Below, one piece after another: positions 54,323 through 62,936 of a stretch of 64,000 nucleotides of DNA. Each line of letters begins with the position of its first letter. Position 1 is the first letter of the stretch. Both the position numbers and the translations under genes were made by a program. The DNA lies in the NCBI GenBank assembly GCA_015520735.1, contig WAPN01000033.1, positions 1 to 64,000 of the forward strand. Direction: 5' to 3'. Under the pieces are notes generated by a model, which saw nothing but the letters and a program-made list of their open reading frames with translations, did no database searches and was not told the origin of the DNA. This DNA is from Desulfurococcales archaeon. GTDB taxonomy: Archaea > Thermoproteota > Thermoprotei_A > Sulfolobales > Desulfurococcaceae.

Positions 54323-54478
54323 CTAACTGTCAAACCTCCCTGCTCATCACCTCTCCAGCCGCGCTATCATCTATTATCCATTTTATCAAAAACCCCATTA
54401 TACGGTACAGTGGATTTAGAAAAATAATTTGGTTGCATTATCGAGGAGATGAGAAAACTTATATCTTAGATTTACACC

Positions 54479-55771
54479 TTATCCGCTCGTCCTCAGCCTC
54501 TTGTAATCTGCCGGATAATATCTTGCCAGCAGTACCCACGCAATAATACATAGGAGCCAGAGGCTCACAAGGCTTACTGCCGCATAGAGTAGTGACAATG
54601 ATTTTGTGAGACCGCTCGAGATGAAGAAATACACTAGTGCTCCATATATTGTCGGCCCTATAGCCCATCCCGCGCTGTTCAGTATATTATATATCGAGAA
54701 TATTGTGCCCCTATATTCCGGCTTCACACAATCACTGATAACTGTGCTTATATTGGGATATGCGAATGTCGTGAACATCATACCGGCCACCGCCAATAAG
54801 GCCGGCGGTAGCAGAGCAGCGAACGATACTTCTCCGTAAGGATACGGATAGGCGAGCATGGCGACCATCGCCAGGTAGCCTATTATAATACCTGCAATGC
54901 TTACCTGCACTCTCCCTATGGGGCCTTTCTTTTTCGCGAGCCTGTCACTGAGGGTTCCGCCGATGATATGTCCGAAAGCTATGCTTATCGTCGCAACGAT
55001 CAGTATCAGACTTGCATAGGTTCTCGGTATCCCCCATCTCGTCATGATGTAATCCACCGAGAAATAAGCCAACATACCCCATGGAATAGTCCACGCTATG
55101 ATCTGTATCATAACAATTAGGACGCTCCTGGTGAGAGCGCCTCTCACGGCTTCGCGTAAACTATACTTATTAGCTGTCTCCGGCGAATCACTATACCCTA
55201 TGGTGACACCCTTACTGGATAAGTATAGACCGGCAACAAATACAAGTACGAACAAGCCAGCGATAAGGTATGCTGTTCTCCAGTTCAGCAGAATACCAGC
55301 CATGAGCAGGCCGAGCACCATGCCGAACACACTAGAAGCATAATATATGGCGTATCCCTTACCCCTCTTCTCGCTCGGCACGACATCAGCGATGAACGCG
55401 TATATGACGGGGCTTATGCCGAGAAGGGCGACACCAAATATTATGAGATAAATCATTATCTCATAGTAGCTCGTCACGCTCGATACAAGTATTAATGATA
55501 TACCCATGGCGAGGCCTAGGACGAGTAATAGTCTCCTGCGCCCAAGCTTATCTCCTAAAACGCCCCATAGGAACGTCAGTGCTAATCCGATGAATCCCGG
55601 CACAGTCTTCAAAAAGCCAGCATAGAGCCTCCACGTCTTCTCATTACCGGGTATAATTCCTTCTTTGTGGAGAGTGTCCAGTATTGGGGCGAGCATATAA
55701 TTGCCAGAGAAGTAGAAGAGTACCATGAGAGCGAGAAATAGAAGTATAAGGCCAGTCTTCACTTCAGCCAT
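54479..55771 (-). CDS. Major facilitator superfamily transporter
   Basis: 430 aa, twelve predicted helices, loop motif WGVLGDKLGRRRLLLVLG between helices 2 and 3 and a second copy GGTLSDRLAKKKGPIG, plus DVVPSEKRGKGYAIYYASS. GGGGTGATAG precedes the ATG at 55771, which decides this start. It follows the alpha/beta-hydrolase gene by 4 bp and is cotranscribed. Substrate is unknown; a glycerol ester or glycerophosphodiester is suggested by neighbours only. Confidence 0.88.
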   Translation of the reverse strand: MAEVKTGLILLFLALMVLFYFSGNYMLAPILDTLHKEGIIPGNEKTWRLYAGFLKTVPGFIGLALTFLWGVLGDKLGRRRLLLVLGLAMGISLILVSSVTSYYEIMIYLIIFGVALLGISPVIYAFIADVVPSEKRGKGYAIYYASSVFGMVLGLLMAGILLNWRTAYLIAGLFVLVFVAGLYLSSKGVTIGYSDSPETANKYSLREAVRGALTRSVLIVMIQIIAWTIPWGMLAYFSVDYIMTRWGIPRTYASLILIVATISIAFGHIIGGTLSDRLAKKKGPIGRVQVSIAGIIIGYLAMVAMLAYPYPYGEVSFAALLPPALLAVAGMMFTTFAYPNISTVISDCVKPEYRGTIFSIYNILNSAGWAIGPTIYGALVYFFISSGLTKSLSLLYAAVSLVSLWLLCIIAWVLLARYYPADYKRLRTSG

Positions 55772-55775
55772 TCTA

Positions 55776-56717
55776 TCACCCCAAGTATTCTTTGAAGAAA
55801 CCAATTACCTTCTCTTCGTACTCACTGGGATGATCCTTTATGGTGCGGACATGACCGCTATCAGTCACCCATAGAATTGTTTTCGGATTATTCCTCCTCA
55901 GCTTATTATAGAATTTCTTGATCTCACTTAAAGCGACTAGGTCATCATTCGTCCCGGCTATTATCATGAAGGGGATCTTTATATTATCGGCGTATTTGTA
56001 CATGATTAGATCATCTATATTAATACGAGCTTTGGAAGCTGTAAACCTAACTATTAATGGGTATACGAGGAGGAGCAACGCCCTCATTATCCCCTTAAGT
56101 CTCATTATCCATCTCCGGCCTGACTCCCTGATATCTATATAGGGGCTATCAGCTACTGCTGCATTGATTCTCTTATCCTTAGCTGACAACATGATCGTGA
56201 CTGCTCCGCCCATAGAGTACCCTATAACCCCGATCTTCCCAGCCTTATCGGGCTTCTCGGATTTAAGCCAATCAATAATCCTCATATAATCTTCAACTTC
56301 CTTCAAACCAAGCGTCGTTATCTCGCCACCGCTATCGCCATGCGCCCTAAAATCGAAGGCTATAACATTATAACCGTTCCTAGCTAGCATGTCTATAACA
56401 GGCTTCATATAGTCCTCTTCATACTTTGAAGCCGTATATCCATGAATCGCTATTATTGTGGTATCTGATCCCTTATCGATAAACCATCCTCTAAGTGTAT
56501 AACCATCGCTCGTCGTAACCTCAACATTCTCGTAATCATGGCCGAGATCCTTTGGTGTCCAGCTCTTCTTTAGGCGTGGCGGGCTCAGCATCTTATATGA
56601 AGCTACTCTAGCTAATCCTACGAGGAAAAGTATAATAGCAATAATAATACTGGCAACTACACCGACAACGATGAAGAGACCCGGCAAGGATATCGCACCG
56701 TTATTAAAATCTACCAC
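55776..56717 (-). CDS. Membrane-anchored alpha/beta hydrolase
   Basis: About 313 aa. An N-terminal hydrophobic helix (LFIVVGVVASIIIAIILFL) anchors a cytoplasmic or external hydrolase. IAIHGYTASK and the nucleophile elbow GVIGYSMGGA are standard; catalytic Asp and His are likely in IAGTNDD and DSGHVRT. Esterase or acyl-hydrolase activity is probable. GTG 56717 is chosen; TTG 56687 and the open frame to 56768 are alternatives. The promoter region is shared with the divergent glycerophosphodiesterase gene. Confidence 0.82.
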   Translation of the reverse strand: MVDFNNGAISLPGLFIVVGVVASIIIAIILFLVGLARVASYKMLSPPRLKKSWTPKDLGHDYENVEVTTSDGYTLRGWFIDKGSDTTIIAIHGYTASKYEEDYMKPVIDMLARNGYNVIAFDFRAHGDSGGEITTLGLKEVEDYMRIIDWLKSEKPDKAGKIGVIGYSMGGAVTIMLSAKDKRINAAVADSPYIDIRESGRRWIMRLKGIMRALLLLVYPLIVRFTASKARINIDDLIMYKYADNIKIPFMIIAGTNDDLVALSEIKKFYNKLRRNNPKTILWVTDSGHVRTIKDHPSEYEEKVIGFFKEYLG

Positions 56718-56724
56718 TAAGAAA

Positions 56725-56750
56725 TAAATTCTCTTTGTATAACCATATCT
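56725..56750. promoter_or_regulatory. Overlapping divergent promoters
   Basis: AATTTATTTC on the minus strand and TTGTATAACC on the plus strand (56735-56744) lie back to back. The latter is about 25 nt before ATG 56767, so that gene is probably leaderless. Confidence 0.4.
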
Positions 56751-56766
56751 AGCATAGGTGCAAGAC

Positions 56767-57474
56767 ATGAAGCCTATTCTAGTTGGACATAGGGGTTTTC
56801 CTGCGAAATACCCTGAAAATACTATTGCCTCATTCCTTGCAGCCCTATACTATGGTGCTGATGGGATAGAGCTCGATGTATGGCTCGATCGAGATAGGGA
56901 CTTGGTTGTAATACATGATCCCGATACACAACGAGTGGCTGGAGAAAAACTTTCTGTCAAAGAAACAAGTACATCAACGCTTAGAAGCCTAGACCTTGGC
57001 TTGGCTCAGAGAATACCTTTACTTGAAGAAGTATTGGATGCTATACCTAGTGCTGTCCCCTTATTTGTAGAGATAAAAGATGTCGAAGCAGCAGTCCCGG
57101 CTTACGAACTCGTAAAGAAGTATGATAGACTTGATAAAACCATGTTTATAAGCTTCCATCCAGAAGCCCTTGAAAAAATAAGGGAAGTTAGTGAAGAGGC
57201 TAGATTAGGCTTTATAATAGGAAGCCTTGAGGCTGCAGAGAAAGCCCCTAGGCTTGCCGAGAGGCTTCGTTTGCAAGCCGTAGCACCTCCAATACTTGGA
57301 GCAAAGTACCTCGGTAAAGAGAAGTTCATCGAGTACCTTAAAACGATCAAGAGCCTGGGTCTGTATACTGCTGTATGGGTCATTAACACAGAGGAAGAAT
57401 ATAGGCTCGTTAAAGACTATGTAGACGCAATTATCACAGATAACATAGAGCATATAAGAACACTTCAACACTAA
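56767..57474 (+). CDS. ugpQ: Glycerophosphodiester phosphodiesterase
   Basis: 235 aa GDPD TIM barrel: VGHRGFPAKYPENTIASF at the N terminus, GADGIELDVWLDRDRDLVVIHDPD with the catalytic and metal residues, and VEIKDVEAA. It hydrolyses glycerophosphodiesters to sn-glycerol 3-phosphate and an alcohol, feeding the GlpA-like dehydrogenase at 47.3 kb. ATG 56767 is preferred to GTG 56758 because of the TATA spacing. Cytoplasmic, with no signal peptide. Confidence 0.9.
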   Translation: MKPILVGHRGFPAKYPENTIASFLAALYYGADGIELDVWLDRDRDLVVIHDPDTQRVAGEKLSVKETSTSTLRSLDLGLAQRIPLLEEVLDAIPSAVPLFVEIKDVEAAVPAYELVKKYDRLDKTMFISFHPEALEKIREVSEEARLGFIIGSLEAAEKAPRLAERLRLQAVAPPILGAKYLGKEKFIEYLKTIKSLGLYTAVWVINTEEEYRLVKDYVDAIITDNIEHIRTLQH

Positions 57475-57589
57475 TTTTTATTCCTTAAGATGAATTTGAG
57501 TATCGATCCATGGGATCTCTTATGGTCGTGATGAAAGTACCATCGAATGACCGGCGAGTCTAGGAGCAAGCACCGGAATTATGCTGAAA

Positions 57590-57799
57590 TTATGCTCGGT
57601 TCTTTTCCTTTATCCTACTATATGGGTCCTCGAGGAAGAATCCTTTCCTGCACCTAGGACATATAACGAGGATAGGCCTCTCACGTTCCTCGTGGAGAAC
57701 CTCGTGGTCAGCCATGTATAGTACGGATTCATACATGTAGTCAAAATCCTTCGGTTCACCCTCATATCCGCAGAATGGACACTTTATCCTATTGATCAT
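57590..57799 (-). CDS. Small Zn-ribbon protein
   Basis: 69 aa from ATG 57799, preceded by GAGGTG. Two cysteine pairs, KCPFCG and ICPRCRKGFF, form a likely zinc ribbon separated by about 40 acidic residues. Function unknown. Confidence 0.7.
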   Translation of the reverse strand: MINRIKCPFCGYEGEPKDFDYMYESVLYMADHEVLHEERERPILVICPRCRKGFFLEDPYSRIKEKNRA

Positions 57800-57882
57800 G
57801 GCTAACACCTCTTAAGATAGGCTCCATGTATAATTTTATGCAATACAGGTTATTACGTGAATGGTTGTATGGATACTTGCAC

Positions 57883-58242
57883 CTATTGCTCGTAAAGCTC
57901 TACTTCGACGAACGGCTTAACCCTAGACTTGATCAAATGCCCTGCGTACACACTATATCCCTTGACCGTATATGTTGCGAGGACGGCGTGTATGTGTATA
58001 CGGAGTCCTTCATCACTATTCCTATAATTTCCCAGAAGCGATCCGATCTCGATAATGAAAGGCTCACGAGGCCTGATCTGGATCTCATGGTACTTTTCTC
58101 CATCGTAAACGCCTATAATAGCTTCACTGAGGCCACCGATGCCTGTTATTGCCCCGTTCCTTAAGCCTAGTCTCTTGATCTCCTTTTCCAGGAATTGGTG
58201 GATGTCTCTGCCTTTCGGAATCCTGATCTTGACGAGCTTCAT
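57883..58242 (-). CDS. DUF296/PPC-domain protein
   Basis: 119 aa with the PPC core: RIPKGRDIHQFLEKEI, GAITGIGGLSEAIIGVYD and LRIHIHAVLATYTVKGYSVYAGHL with the His-rich metal site. In plants the domain occurs in AT-hook proteins; archaeal single-domain versions are uncharacterised. Gene lies 18 bp downstream of the UPF0047 pair. ATG at 58242. Confidence 0.85.
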   Translation of the reverse strand: MKLVKIRIPKGRDIHQFLEKEIKRLGLRNGAITGIGGLSEAIIGVYDGEKYHEIQIRPREPFIIEIGSLLGNYRNSDEGLRIHIHAVLATYTVKGYSVYAGHLIKSRVKPFVEVELYEQ

Positions 58243-58259
58243 CTTCCCGCCCCCATGAT

Positions 58260-58676
58260 CTAATTGTTTTTATCGGTTAATGACTCCTTTCCACGCACGA
58301 GGAAGATGATCTTTCTCCTATGATTATGTACAGGCCTTGTTTCAAGAAAATATAGCCTAGTTCCTCTTAAGAGAGGCTCGCCATTAATTATCAGTATTCT
58401 TTTATGTGTGCCTAGGAGGGCAGATCTTAGGTGAGCATACGCATTACCATGCTTCCATCCCGTGATGGGTATATATTTTTTAATGAATTTATCAAGATGA
58501 TCGAGTACTTCGTTTTTAACGAGCACTAGTGCTGGTGTAGCGCCGACGGCATGTATATCCACTATTCCAAGCCTAACACCGGACTCTGATACTATGTCAT
58601 GTAGAACGCTAGTAAGATCAAAGTATTTCATAGGCCCTCTAGTGATGATCTCAATTTCTGTCGAAAACACCTTCAA
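58260..58676 (-). CDS. UPF0047/YjbQ-family protein, copy A
   Basis: 138 aa. EIEIITRGPMKYFDLT matches the UPF0047 N terminus and WKHGNAYAHLRSALLG the conserved histidine region; the usual NENEPG loop is NEVLDH. It overlaps copy B by 26 bp on the same strand. TTG 58676 is chosen after GGTGATAG; TTG 58682 is also possible. The family has weak reported thiamine-phosphate-synthase activity, but its role is unknown. Confidence 0.75.
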   Translation of the reverse strand: MKVFSTEIEIITRGPMKYFDLTSVLHDIVSESGVRLGIVDIHAVGATPALVLVKNEVLDHLDKFIKKYIPITGWKHGNAYAHLRSALLGTHKRILIINGEPLLRGTRLYFLETRPVHNHRRKIIFLVRGKESLTDKNN

Positions 58677-59049
58677 GAACAACTATCACCTTCTTCTCTC
58701 CATCAGCACCACTAATGTCTACGAGGACAGGGTGCTTGAAGATGCCCTGACATGTCTCCCCATTATCTACGGGCAGTGAAACGTCTTTACCGTATAGGGC
58801 TTCAGCAACATAACATCTTACCTCAGGCTCTATTTTTTCTAGGAGCTGTTCAAGGTCATGCATAAGACCCGGCTCATATTCTGTTAGGACTATGAAGCAG
58901 CACTGATCAGTAGAATAGAGGGTTATGATGCCCTTGAGGAGTCCGTGTTTACTAATGATATCATCTACTTGTTCTTGTAGACTCACAGCTGTATAGCCGC
59001 TGGTTGGGACGATGATACGGTCTATACGTATGTCTAGTGATTCGCTCAT
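58651..59049 (-). CDS. UPF0047/YjbQ-like protein, copy B
   Basis: 132 aa. VSLQEQVDDIISKHGLLKGIITLYS and TEYEPGLMHDLEQLLEKIEP match the first half of UPF0047, including an EPG element lost in copy A. The GNAxAHL histidine motif kept by copy A is lost here (AEALYGKDVSLPVDNG). The complementary losses and overlapping genes suggest a heteromer. ATG 59049 overlaps the thioredoxin-like gene stop as ATGA. Confidence 0.65.
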   Translation of the reverse strand: MSESLDIRIDRIIVPTSGYTAVSLQEQVDDIISKHGLLKGIITLYSTDQCCFIVLTEYEPGLMHDLEQLLEKIEPEVRCYVAEALYGKDVSLPVDNGETCQGIFKHPVLVDISGADGEKKVIVVLEGVFDRN

Positions 59050-59591
59050 TTTTCCTCTTGCTCTCTAATCTTCTCGAGGAACTCGTCTATTTTCTTTGCC
59101 AGTACATCGAGGGACTTACTTCCCTCAAGCTTATCTTTCAGCACCACTTCACCGTTTTTGACGTACAATAGATACGTTGTCGGCGATGCGTGTACATCAT
59201 ATTCTTTGAAGCTGTTCTTCGCGGCCTCTGAATCGCAATTTCTAGCGAACCAATTACAGAGTATTATCACGAACTTCACGTTCTCGAGGTTTCTCCCCAC
59301 GAGCTTGATGTAAGGGTACCAGGAGAGATCATATATTCTGCATGCCGGGCACCTAGTGTTATCAAAATAGATAACGTAGACGCCATCCTCTTCGGGCTTG
59401 AACGCCTCTCCCTCTGTTCTCACTAGCACCCACTTGTCCTTCTTCTTATCGTAGATATAGATGCCATGGGGGGAGTTCACGTCTACTATATCGAGCTCGA
59501 GCGTCTCCTGCTTCATGGATTTCTCATCCCCTTTACCTACTAGTTTTCTGGCGAGCTCCTCAAGTATTCTATCCAGATCATTCTCAACCAT
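59046..59591 (-). CDS. Thioredoxin-like protein with CPAC motif
   Basis: 181 aa from ATG 59591, behind AGGTGAT; a GTG at 59603 is less likely. The thioredoxin fold starts after about 70 charged residues; the active motif is DNTRCPACRIYD, with a cis-proline region HASPTTYLL. It probably handles thiol-disulfide exchange in the cytoplasm. Operon partners downstream are the UPF0047 pair. Confidence 0.85.
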   Translation of the reverse strand: MVENDLDRILEELARKLVGKGDEKSMKQETLELDIVDVNSPHGIYIYDKKKDKWVLVRTEGEAFKPEEDGVYVIYFDNTRCPACRIYDLSWYPYIKLVGRNLENVKFVIILCNWFARNCDSEAAKNSFKEYDVHASPTTYLLYVKNGEVVLKDKLEGSKSLDVLAKKIDEFLEKIREQEEK

Positions 59592-59615
59592 ATAGGGTAT
59601 CACCTACTATATGGT

Positions 59616-59897
59616 TTATCTTACTTGCATACAACTACATGTACACTCAAGATCAAGAACCAGGTAATCCCTTATCCCCCTCTCCTCGGCCAGCCTCAGG
59701 AAATCATATAATTTGCTTACCGGGACGAGATATGTTCCCGGACATAGGCGGATCCCCTCAACGTATTTCAGCATGCCATATGACCTGTATTTTCTACCTT
59801 TGACAATCACGGTTGTCCCGAGGAGAGTCTTGGCTACTTTGCTCCTTGACCGCTTGTCTATTCCTTTCTTCAACCTAATGATGGCATATACTGGCAT
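59616..59897 (-). CDS. Unknown small protein with C-terminal CTCSC
   Basis: 93 aa, basic N-terminal half (LKKGIDKRSRSKVAKTLLG) and a terminal ECTCSCMQVR. The two closely spaced cysteines may bind metal. It lies between the primase-superfamily gene and the thioredoxin-like gene in the same direction. No family is recognised. ATG at 59897. Confidence 0.65.
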   Translation of the reverse strand: MPVYAIIRLKKGIDKRSRSKVAKTLLGTTVIVKGRKYRSYGMLKYVEGIRLCPGTYLVPVSKLYDFLRLAEERGIRDYLVLDLECTCSCMQVR

Positions 59898-59943
59898 TTC
59901 TGCGCGCCGGTGTTACGTTTATGCAACTAGTGGCATAAAAGAA

Positions 59944-61362
59944 TTATTTTGTCTTGCCAAGCCACCTCATTATACCTTCATTATCGCCCCGTTTACGTTT
60001 CAAAACCTTCTCCACGAACCTATCTCTCACGGGCTCGTAGACCTCCTTATAGAACAGCTGTGGATCACGAAGCACGGTCTTGGGGAATCTCTCGATGTAT
60101 TCTAGGGCTGCTTTCCAGGCATCCTCAGCCTTTATTCCGGCTTCCTCGAATCTTCTCAGAACATATCTATCGAAGTCCTCCGGCCTCTGCTCTATTCCTC
60201 CCATAACGAAATAGCCTCTAGGGGAGATCTGTAGTTTTTCTCCGACTTCTTCGACGCGTTTCAACTCCCCGGTTACCTTGATGCCATAGATCCTTCCTCG
60301 GGGCCTATAAGCCGCCACTCCCCTCTTAGCGGGACCATAGTATTTCGCCCATGCATAGAATATTGCGCGGTTCAGCCCGAAACTCTTAGCTTTTTCAAGA
60401 TCACCGGTCAGGAGATAGTATCTTGCAGCCTGTAGTAGAGCCATAACTGGAAACCTGCCCGGCTTCGTCACGTTTTTACTTATAGGTTTCTCCACAGTCT
60501 TGAGTTCTCGAGTTTCAACGCCAATCCTGGTCGCACGAGCTTCTAATAGGCCATGCTTCCGCACAATGCCTACATGCCTGATAGCCTTATATGCTAGCTC
60601 GTCTAGCCCGCCTTTCTCGTAGAACCTCCATGAGTCAGGATCATGTCTTGGGTTCGATGGGTTACTCCATTCTAGCTTGAAATCTTCAAGATCTCTGGGC
60701 TTGAAGAATATAACGGCTCTATCGAGTCTTCTATGAAGGCTTAATGGTGCTGTAAAGACCCTCTTCATTGAGACGAGGTTCTCGATCTTCACTGTTCCCC
60801 CGGATTCCCTGATAGCGTCAATAAGCCTGGGCCTTAATATATCGATAACATACTCAATGAGGCAGAAGCCTACGTCCAGGGGATGGTATTCTTTCAGTGG
60901 CTCATCTATGCATTTCTCATTGAATCTTACATGTATACCCGCTCCACTCCATGCTAGATAGACGCATTTCTCGATATTATTCTCTATCACGTAGTCTGCT
61001 ATGATCTTGGCTGTCCTGACTATGTATACGTATCTTTTATCGAGACTCTCCTCATCGATCAAGTCTATATCGATGAAGGGCGTGACTGTGACAACGTTTT
61101 CCGTGTATTTTTCCGTTACGTCTGCTTTCTTCTCGAGGATTTTGAACACTTCTATAGTTCCGTAGATACTCCGTGGCTTTATGAAATGGTATTTCCTGAA
61201 GAGCCTCGGTATGTCCCCCGGCCTATTGATGATCAGGGGCTTATCGTCTTCCCATCGCACCCATTTCCTATTCTCGCCCTCTAGGCCTATCCATCTACCT
61301 TCCAGATACTCGGTTATCTCCCTTAGTTTTGTGGGATCGCTATAGTACCTAGTAATGTCCAC
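59944..61362 (-). CDS. Archaeo-eukaryotic primase superfamily protein, non-canonical
   Basis: 472 aa. The catalytic pattern of archaeo-eukaryotic primases is present: FIDIDLID near residue 98 (metal-binding DxD), the WSGAGIHVRF segment near 138 for nucleotide binding and KRVFTAPLSLHRRLDRA near 200. The rest, including a long C-terminal domain (about 290-472), does not look like PriS of the replicative primase. It could be a repair or lesion-bypass primase-polymerase. GTG 61362. Neighbours (DUF72 and small unknowns) give no further clue. Confidence 0.75.
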   Translation of the reverse strand: MDITRYYSDPTKLREITEYLEGRWIGLEGENRKWVRWEDDKPLIINRPGDIPRLFRKYHFIKPRSIYGTIEVFKILEKKADVTEKYTENVVTVTPFIDIDLIDEESLDKRYVYIVRTAKIIADYVIENNIEKCVYLAWSGAGIHVRFNEKCIDEPLKEYHPLDVGFCLIEYVIDILRPRLIDAIRESGGTVKIENLVSMKRVFTAPLSLHRRLDRAVIFFKPRDLEDFKLEWSNPSNPRHDPDSWRFYEKGGLDELAYKAIRHVGIVRKHGLLEARATRIGVETRELKTVEKPISKNVTKPGRFPVMALLQAARYYLLTGDLEKAKSFGLNRAIFYAWAKYYGPAKRGVAAYRPRGRIYGIKVTGELKRVEEVGEKLQISPRGYFVMGGIEQRPEDFDRYVLRRFEEAGIKAEDAWKAALEYIERFPKTVLRDPQLFYKEVYEPVRDRFVEKVLKRKRGDNEGIMRWLGKTK

Positions 61363-61426
61363 GGCTTATCCCGTGAAAATAATATTGGATGCATAGAGAT
61401 TTAAGGAAGAGGAGGCCGGGAATTAG

Positions 61427-62119
61427 TCACTTCATGAGGATTTCCATCATGGCCCGGGCATTCTCCAGCATCCAGTGGTCATTATTGAAGAAAACAAATA
61501 TTTTCACGGGATTAAGAACACGTATTTTCTCGGCCACCTCACGGAGCTCTTCCATGGTGTATTCGTGGGCGTACCAGCTACTCCTACCATGCATGCGGAG
61601 ATAGACTATATTGTTACTGCTCCATATCCACACTCCGATCGGACTATCTATGCTGACGAGGGTTACGCCGATCCTTCTACAAAAAGATATGGTTTCCTCA
61701 TCGAACCAACTCGGATCACGGAACTCGACCGCAAGCCTTGGGCCTAGCCTGAATCTCTCTGAGAACTTTATGAGACGATCAATATTTGTCGGACTACGCT
61801 TGAATGTTGGAGGAAGCTGTAAGAGGTAGAAGTCGATCTTACTGTCTAGCGGCTGGAAAAGCCTCAGAAACTTCTCGAATGTCGTATAAGATGTTTCTCT
61901 GAGCCGCTTGTAATGCGTTATTATACGGTTGACCTTGACCGCCCATCGTATGCCCCGGGATTTCCGGGCCCATGATCTAACCTGGCTCGGGAAGGGGAAC
62001 CTGTAAAAACTGGCATTGAGCTCTACGGCGTTGAGGCCTGAGTACTTAATGTACCAGTCTAGATTGCCCCACTCATTCCAGTCGTAGACCCAGCCGCTTG
62101 TTCCTACGTATACCTCCAT
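61427..62119 (-). CDS. DUF72 (YecE-like) TIM-barrel protein
   Basis: 230 aa from ATG 62119, behind GCGAGG; a GTG at 62134 is less likely. YVGTSGWVYDW, NAVELNASFYRFP, LQLPPTF, LAVEFRDPSWF and FVFFNNDH are the DUF72 signatures. Function is unknown; the fold resembles Fe-S- or metal-dependent TIM barrels. Overlap with the upstream gene is removed by the ATG start (11 bp gap). Confidence 0.88.
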   Translation of the reverse strand: MEVYVGTSGWVYDWNEWGNLDWYIKYSGLNAVELNASFYRFPFPSQVRSWARKSRGIRWAVKVNRIITHYKRLRETSYTTFEKFLRLFQPLDSKIDFYLLQLPPTFKRSPTNIDRLIKFSERFRLGPRLAVEFRDPSWFDEETISFCRRIGVTLVSIDSPIGVWIWSSNNIVYLRMHGRSSWYAHEYTMEELREVAEKIRVLNPVKIFVFFNNDHWMLENARAMMEILMK

Positions 62120-62130
62120 GAATCCTCGCT

Positions 62131-62781
62131 TCACGGGGTTGTTGAGGCTTGCTCGGGCTTGCTAAGTATGCTCTCAATTTCGCTGATCTCTATTCCGAGC
62201 TTCTCTGACACTTTCCGGAGAGCCTGCCTCGACAGCATGCTCTCAAGCCTAGATATGATCTTTCTCGTCTCCTTATCAATATTAAGGGCTTCCCGCACTG
62301 CTTCTCTAACACGTGATTCCAGCGGGAAGGTTTTCTCCGCCTCTATGATCAATATCTTTTCCTCGGGGAGAACCTCGACATTGTAGCCGTACTTTTCAGC
62401 CAGGTTTGACGCTATCAATGAGTAGAGGCCCAGGGGCATCCAAGCCCTATACGCGTACTCGTAACCTATTACTGTCTTCTCGAGATATATATGTCCCTTA
62501 TCCTCATCACGCCATAGTGTCAGGTTATCATAGAATTCCAGGCCCTCAACCTTATAGGTATAGCTTTCCTCCTCAAGGACGGCAAGGGGCATTACCTCCA
62601 TTACCACTGGCTCGCCATTAACAGTCTTGAATGGCAGATCCAGAAACTTCATCCTCATAACTGTTCTCATGGGAATGAAGACGTGTATGTGGTTCTCGTC
62701 AACGATCTCAGCAGGATATCTCCGCTTACGGACTTTGACGTATTTTAGAGTCTTATCGATCTCGATTGATCGCTGTGACAT
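62131..62781 (-). CDS. Unknown protein upstream of DUF72
   Basis: 216 aa from ATG 62781 (MSQRSIEID). GGGTGA precedes it and a TATA-like ACTATTATAAGG lies at 62826-62837, giving a leader of about 24 nt; an upstream frame reaches 62844. A mixed alpha/beta N-terminal domain (KVRKRRYPAEIVDENHIHVF) is followed by a helical C-terminal part. No family is recognised. Confidence 0.65.
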   Translation of the reverse strand: MSQRSIEIDKTLKYVKVRKRRYPAEIVDENHIHVFIPMRTVMRMKFLDLPFKTVNGEPVVMEVMPLAVLEEESYTYKVEGLEFYDNLTLWRDEDKGHIYLEKTVIGYEYAYRAWMPLGLYSLIASNLAEKYGYNVEVLPEEKILIIEAEKTFPLESRVREAVREALNIDKETRKIISRLESMLSRQALRKVSEKLGIEISEIESILSKPEQASTTP

Positions 62782-62825
62782 AGATCTTTCACCCAACCCT
62801 AGTCTAGACTTGAGAAACAAAGCCT

Positions 62826-62915
62826 TATAATAGTTACAATACATGCTTCATCGGCCCGTAGCCTCTGAACGAGGCCTCGTTCCACATCAGCACTTCGGTG
62901 GATCAGGCCTTTTCA
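62826..62915. promoter_or_regulatory. Structured, GC-rich promoter-proximal segment
   Basis: Upstream of the TATA box of the 62.1-62.8 kb gene lies an unusually GC-rich, self-complementary stretch. AACGAGGCCTCGTT (62868-62881) is a perfect 14-bp palindrome, GCCTC-TGAAC-GAGGC is a hairpin, and CCAC...GTGG can pair further on. It may be an operator or encode a structured RNA; neither is established. Confidence 0.4.
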
Positions 62916-62936
62916 TAAAACTATTTCTTTCCGATA

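Noticed and set aside
57528-57587. C/D-box-like pair: GTGATGA and CTGA 49 nt apart
   Set aside because: No internal D' or C' boxes, no terminal stem, and guide spacing is not that of archaeal C/D RNAs; part overlaps the end of the Zn-ribbon gene.
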